DNA of 40,751 nucleotides from an uncultured Azospirillum sp. Its GTDB lineage: Bacteria > Pseudomonadota > Alphaproteobacteria > RF32 > CAG-239. The stretch spans positions 1 to 40,751 of the forward strand of contig UQAB01000014.1 in the NCBI GenBank assembly GCA_900538765.1, written 5' to 3'. Shown piece by piece: positions 39,555-40,751 of the stretch (position 1 is its first letter; each line of letters opens with the position of its first letter). A program made the translations under genes and the position numbers. The notes below the pieces were generated by a model, which was not told where the DNA came from, did not search any database, and saw nothing but the letters and a program-made list of their open reading frames with translations.

Positions 39555-40751
39555 CTACATCAAATCACCCCAATATGTTTGCAATCTTGCTTCACACTCG
39601 CTGCGTGTTGCCAAACCCCACCCGAAGTCATCAATACGAATACGGTGTAACGTACCGGTAGAATCTGTTGTCTTATAGATAACACCCCAACCATTGAGCG
39701 GCTTCTGTGTATCTCCAACATAATCGGCATATTCATTAGTACATTCGTAAACGCCTTTGGCTGGAGGATTGCTGCCGGTTTGATTTTTACAATTAACATA
39801 AGTTCCGTAACTGTAATCTTTAATTTTATATTCCCGGTTTCCATAGGAATTTCCATTGTCCATATAAAATGTGCAAATGGTACTTAATGTTCCGACGCCG
39901 TTACTGCCGCAGGAAACGCTGTTTCTGCATTCCGTTCTGCTTCTGCATTTCTTTATGGTATTTCCGCAGCCGTCATCGCCCCAGTCAACCGGTACCGTAT
40001 GGCTGGGACACCATGCATCACTGGTACCTGTCGGAGTACAGCAGGTTTTCCTCGTCCCGCCGCAACCGTCGTCACCGGTTATTGTTATCCCTGTACAACC
40101 TGTTTCATCAGGAAGTTTTTTACACTCTGCCGCGCCGGTATCAATATTAAACTCAATCACCGGGCGAACGCTGTAAAGGAAATTTCCGTTGGTATAATCT
40201 TTGTATGACGTACATAAATCTCGCGAATAACAAGTCTCCCAAATCCATGTGCCGTCTGCTTCGGACGATGATAAAATCCCCTCGCTTTTTGACGACGTTT
40301 CTTCAATCTTCCGGCCGCCCAACAAATCAATAGCTTTATTGATAACCTCCTTATTGTCGATAACACTTCGCAAAATACCGGCTGATGGCAGGCACCACTT
40401 CCATTTTGTGTTAGGTGCTGCCGCTGGCGTGTAATTCTTAGCTGCCCATACTGCCGGGAACTTGCTGCTGTCGCCATATGCCGCAATATAGAAACTGTTT
40501 TGGCAGCTGTTAATGTCTGTCGCAAACTGATTTTGCATAATGTTCGGCAGAGAGGGGATATCCGTCTTTGCCATTGCCGTTGAAGACCATGTCAGGGATG
40601 ACGAGTTAATCGGGCTGGCGGTCATAGCCTGTCCGTTACCGTTATCATCCATATAAACGACGACGGCAATCGGCGTTTTGCCGCTTTCGACATTTTCCGT
40701 GCAGCTCATATCGCTGTTCAGTATCCAGCCGATCTGACACTTCTTGTCCGG
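39555..40751 (-). CDS. secreted-type Cys-rich DUF1566/lectin-like protein, 5' end missing
   Basis: The reading frame is open to the right edge, so the ATG at 40709 is internal and the N-terminus is missing; upstream in frame are CQIGWILNSDMSCTENV residues, matching CAIGQILNSDGTC of the 16002 gene. A DUF1566-like domain follows (GKTPIAVVVYMDDNG, KFPAVWAAKNYTP, WKWCLPSAGILRSV, SVRPVIEF). After that come Cys-rich modules with DDGCGGTRKTC and DDGCGNTIKKC, and a C-terminal domain ending ECEARLQTYWGDLM. The Cys modules and C-terminal domain are absent from the 16002 protein. It is presumably exported; the ligand is unknown. Confidence 0.88.
   Translation of the reverse strand, partial: PDKKCQIGWILNSDMSCTENVESGKTPIAVVVYMDDNGNGQAMTASPINSSSLTWSSTAMAKTDIPSLPNIMQNQFATDINSCQNSFYIAAYGDSSKFPAVWAAKNYTPAAAPNTKWKWCLPSAGILRSVIDNKEVINKAIDLLGGRKIEETSSKSEGILSSSEADGTWIWETCYSRDLCTSYKDYTNGNFLYSVRPVIEFNIDTGAAECKKLPDETGCTGITITGDDGCGGTRKTCCTPTGTSDAWCPSHTVPVDWGDDGCGNTIKKCRSRTECRNSVSCGSNGVGTLSTICTFYMDNGNSYGNREYKIKDYSYGTYVNCKNQTGSNPPAKGVYECTNEYADYVGDTQKPLNGWGVIYKTTDSTGTLHRIRIDDFGWGLATRSECEARLQTYWGDLM

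Overview
The window looks like a chromosome segment of an alphaproteobacterium with moderately low GC, probably an uncultured, host- or gut-associated relative of the Rhodospirillales. The evidence is gene order and gene type: recO-parC-small DUF6898-like ORF, dusB...trkA-hfq-hflX, lpxA-lpxI-lpxB with the LpxI form of the UDP-diacylglucosamine hydrolase, tRNA-Leu upstream of tig, and mlaD next to a DUF2155 gene. PagP, KdsA, LpxA/I/B and MlaD show a lipid A/LPS-bearing outer membrane. The species assignment is inference.

Layout. 1-3.8 kb: the start of a minus-strand gene running off the left edge, pagP, an orphan ORF, kdsA and recO. 3.9-6.3 kb: parC and a 59-residue ORF. 6.3-7.0 kb: the first copy of a repeated gene cassette. 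7.3-15.6 kb: a 1320-residue membrane-anchored coiled-coil protein, a small ORF, dusB, trkA, hfq and hflX. 16.0-16.8 kb: a secreted Cys-rich protein. 16.9-23.1 kb: proS (minus), then lpxA, lpxI, lpxB and a LeuA-family synthase (plus). 23.1-26.7 kb: a small ORF, cassette copy 2 (frameshifted), prfC (minus) and cassette copy 3. 26.8-28.5 kb: a small secreted protein and a TPR lipoprotein (minus). 28.6-31.3 kb: tRNA-Leu, tig and cassette copy 4 (two-domain). 31.3-34.3 kb (minus): a GT2 glycosyltransferase, a DUF2155 protein and two tandem MlaD proteins. 34.5-39.5 kb: a GldA/F/G-like ABC system, a DUF4340 protein and a sensor-less histidine kinase. 39.6 kb to the end (minus): a second, incomplete secreted Cys-rich protein.

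The most unusual content is a dispersed family of small proteins with a DUF1566/C-type-lectin-like domain: four cassettes without signal peptides and two secreted relatives. Each cassette carries the same promoter-like leader, a conserved N-terminal half beginning with a KDAPCLCK motif, a strongly divergent C-terminal half, and the same terminator hairpin. Copies 1 and 3 are almost identical from the leader through about codon 108 and then unrelated over much of the rest, which is the signature of recombination or targeted diversification. Separately, an intergenic repeat of about 80-120 bp occurs at four sites (five units) and ends, in three units, in a hairpin whose arms differ but still pair. 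Several accessory genes lack a Shine-Dalgarno sequence and share an A/T-rich start context, unlike the core genes.

All calls are from reading sequence; no database search was run.
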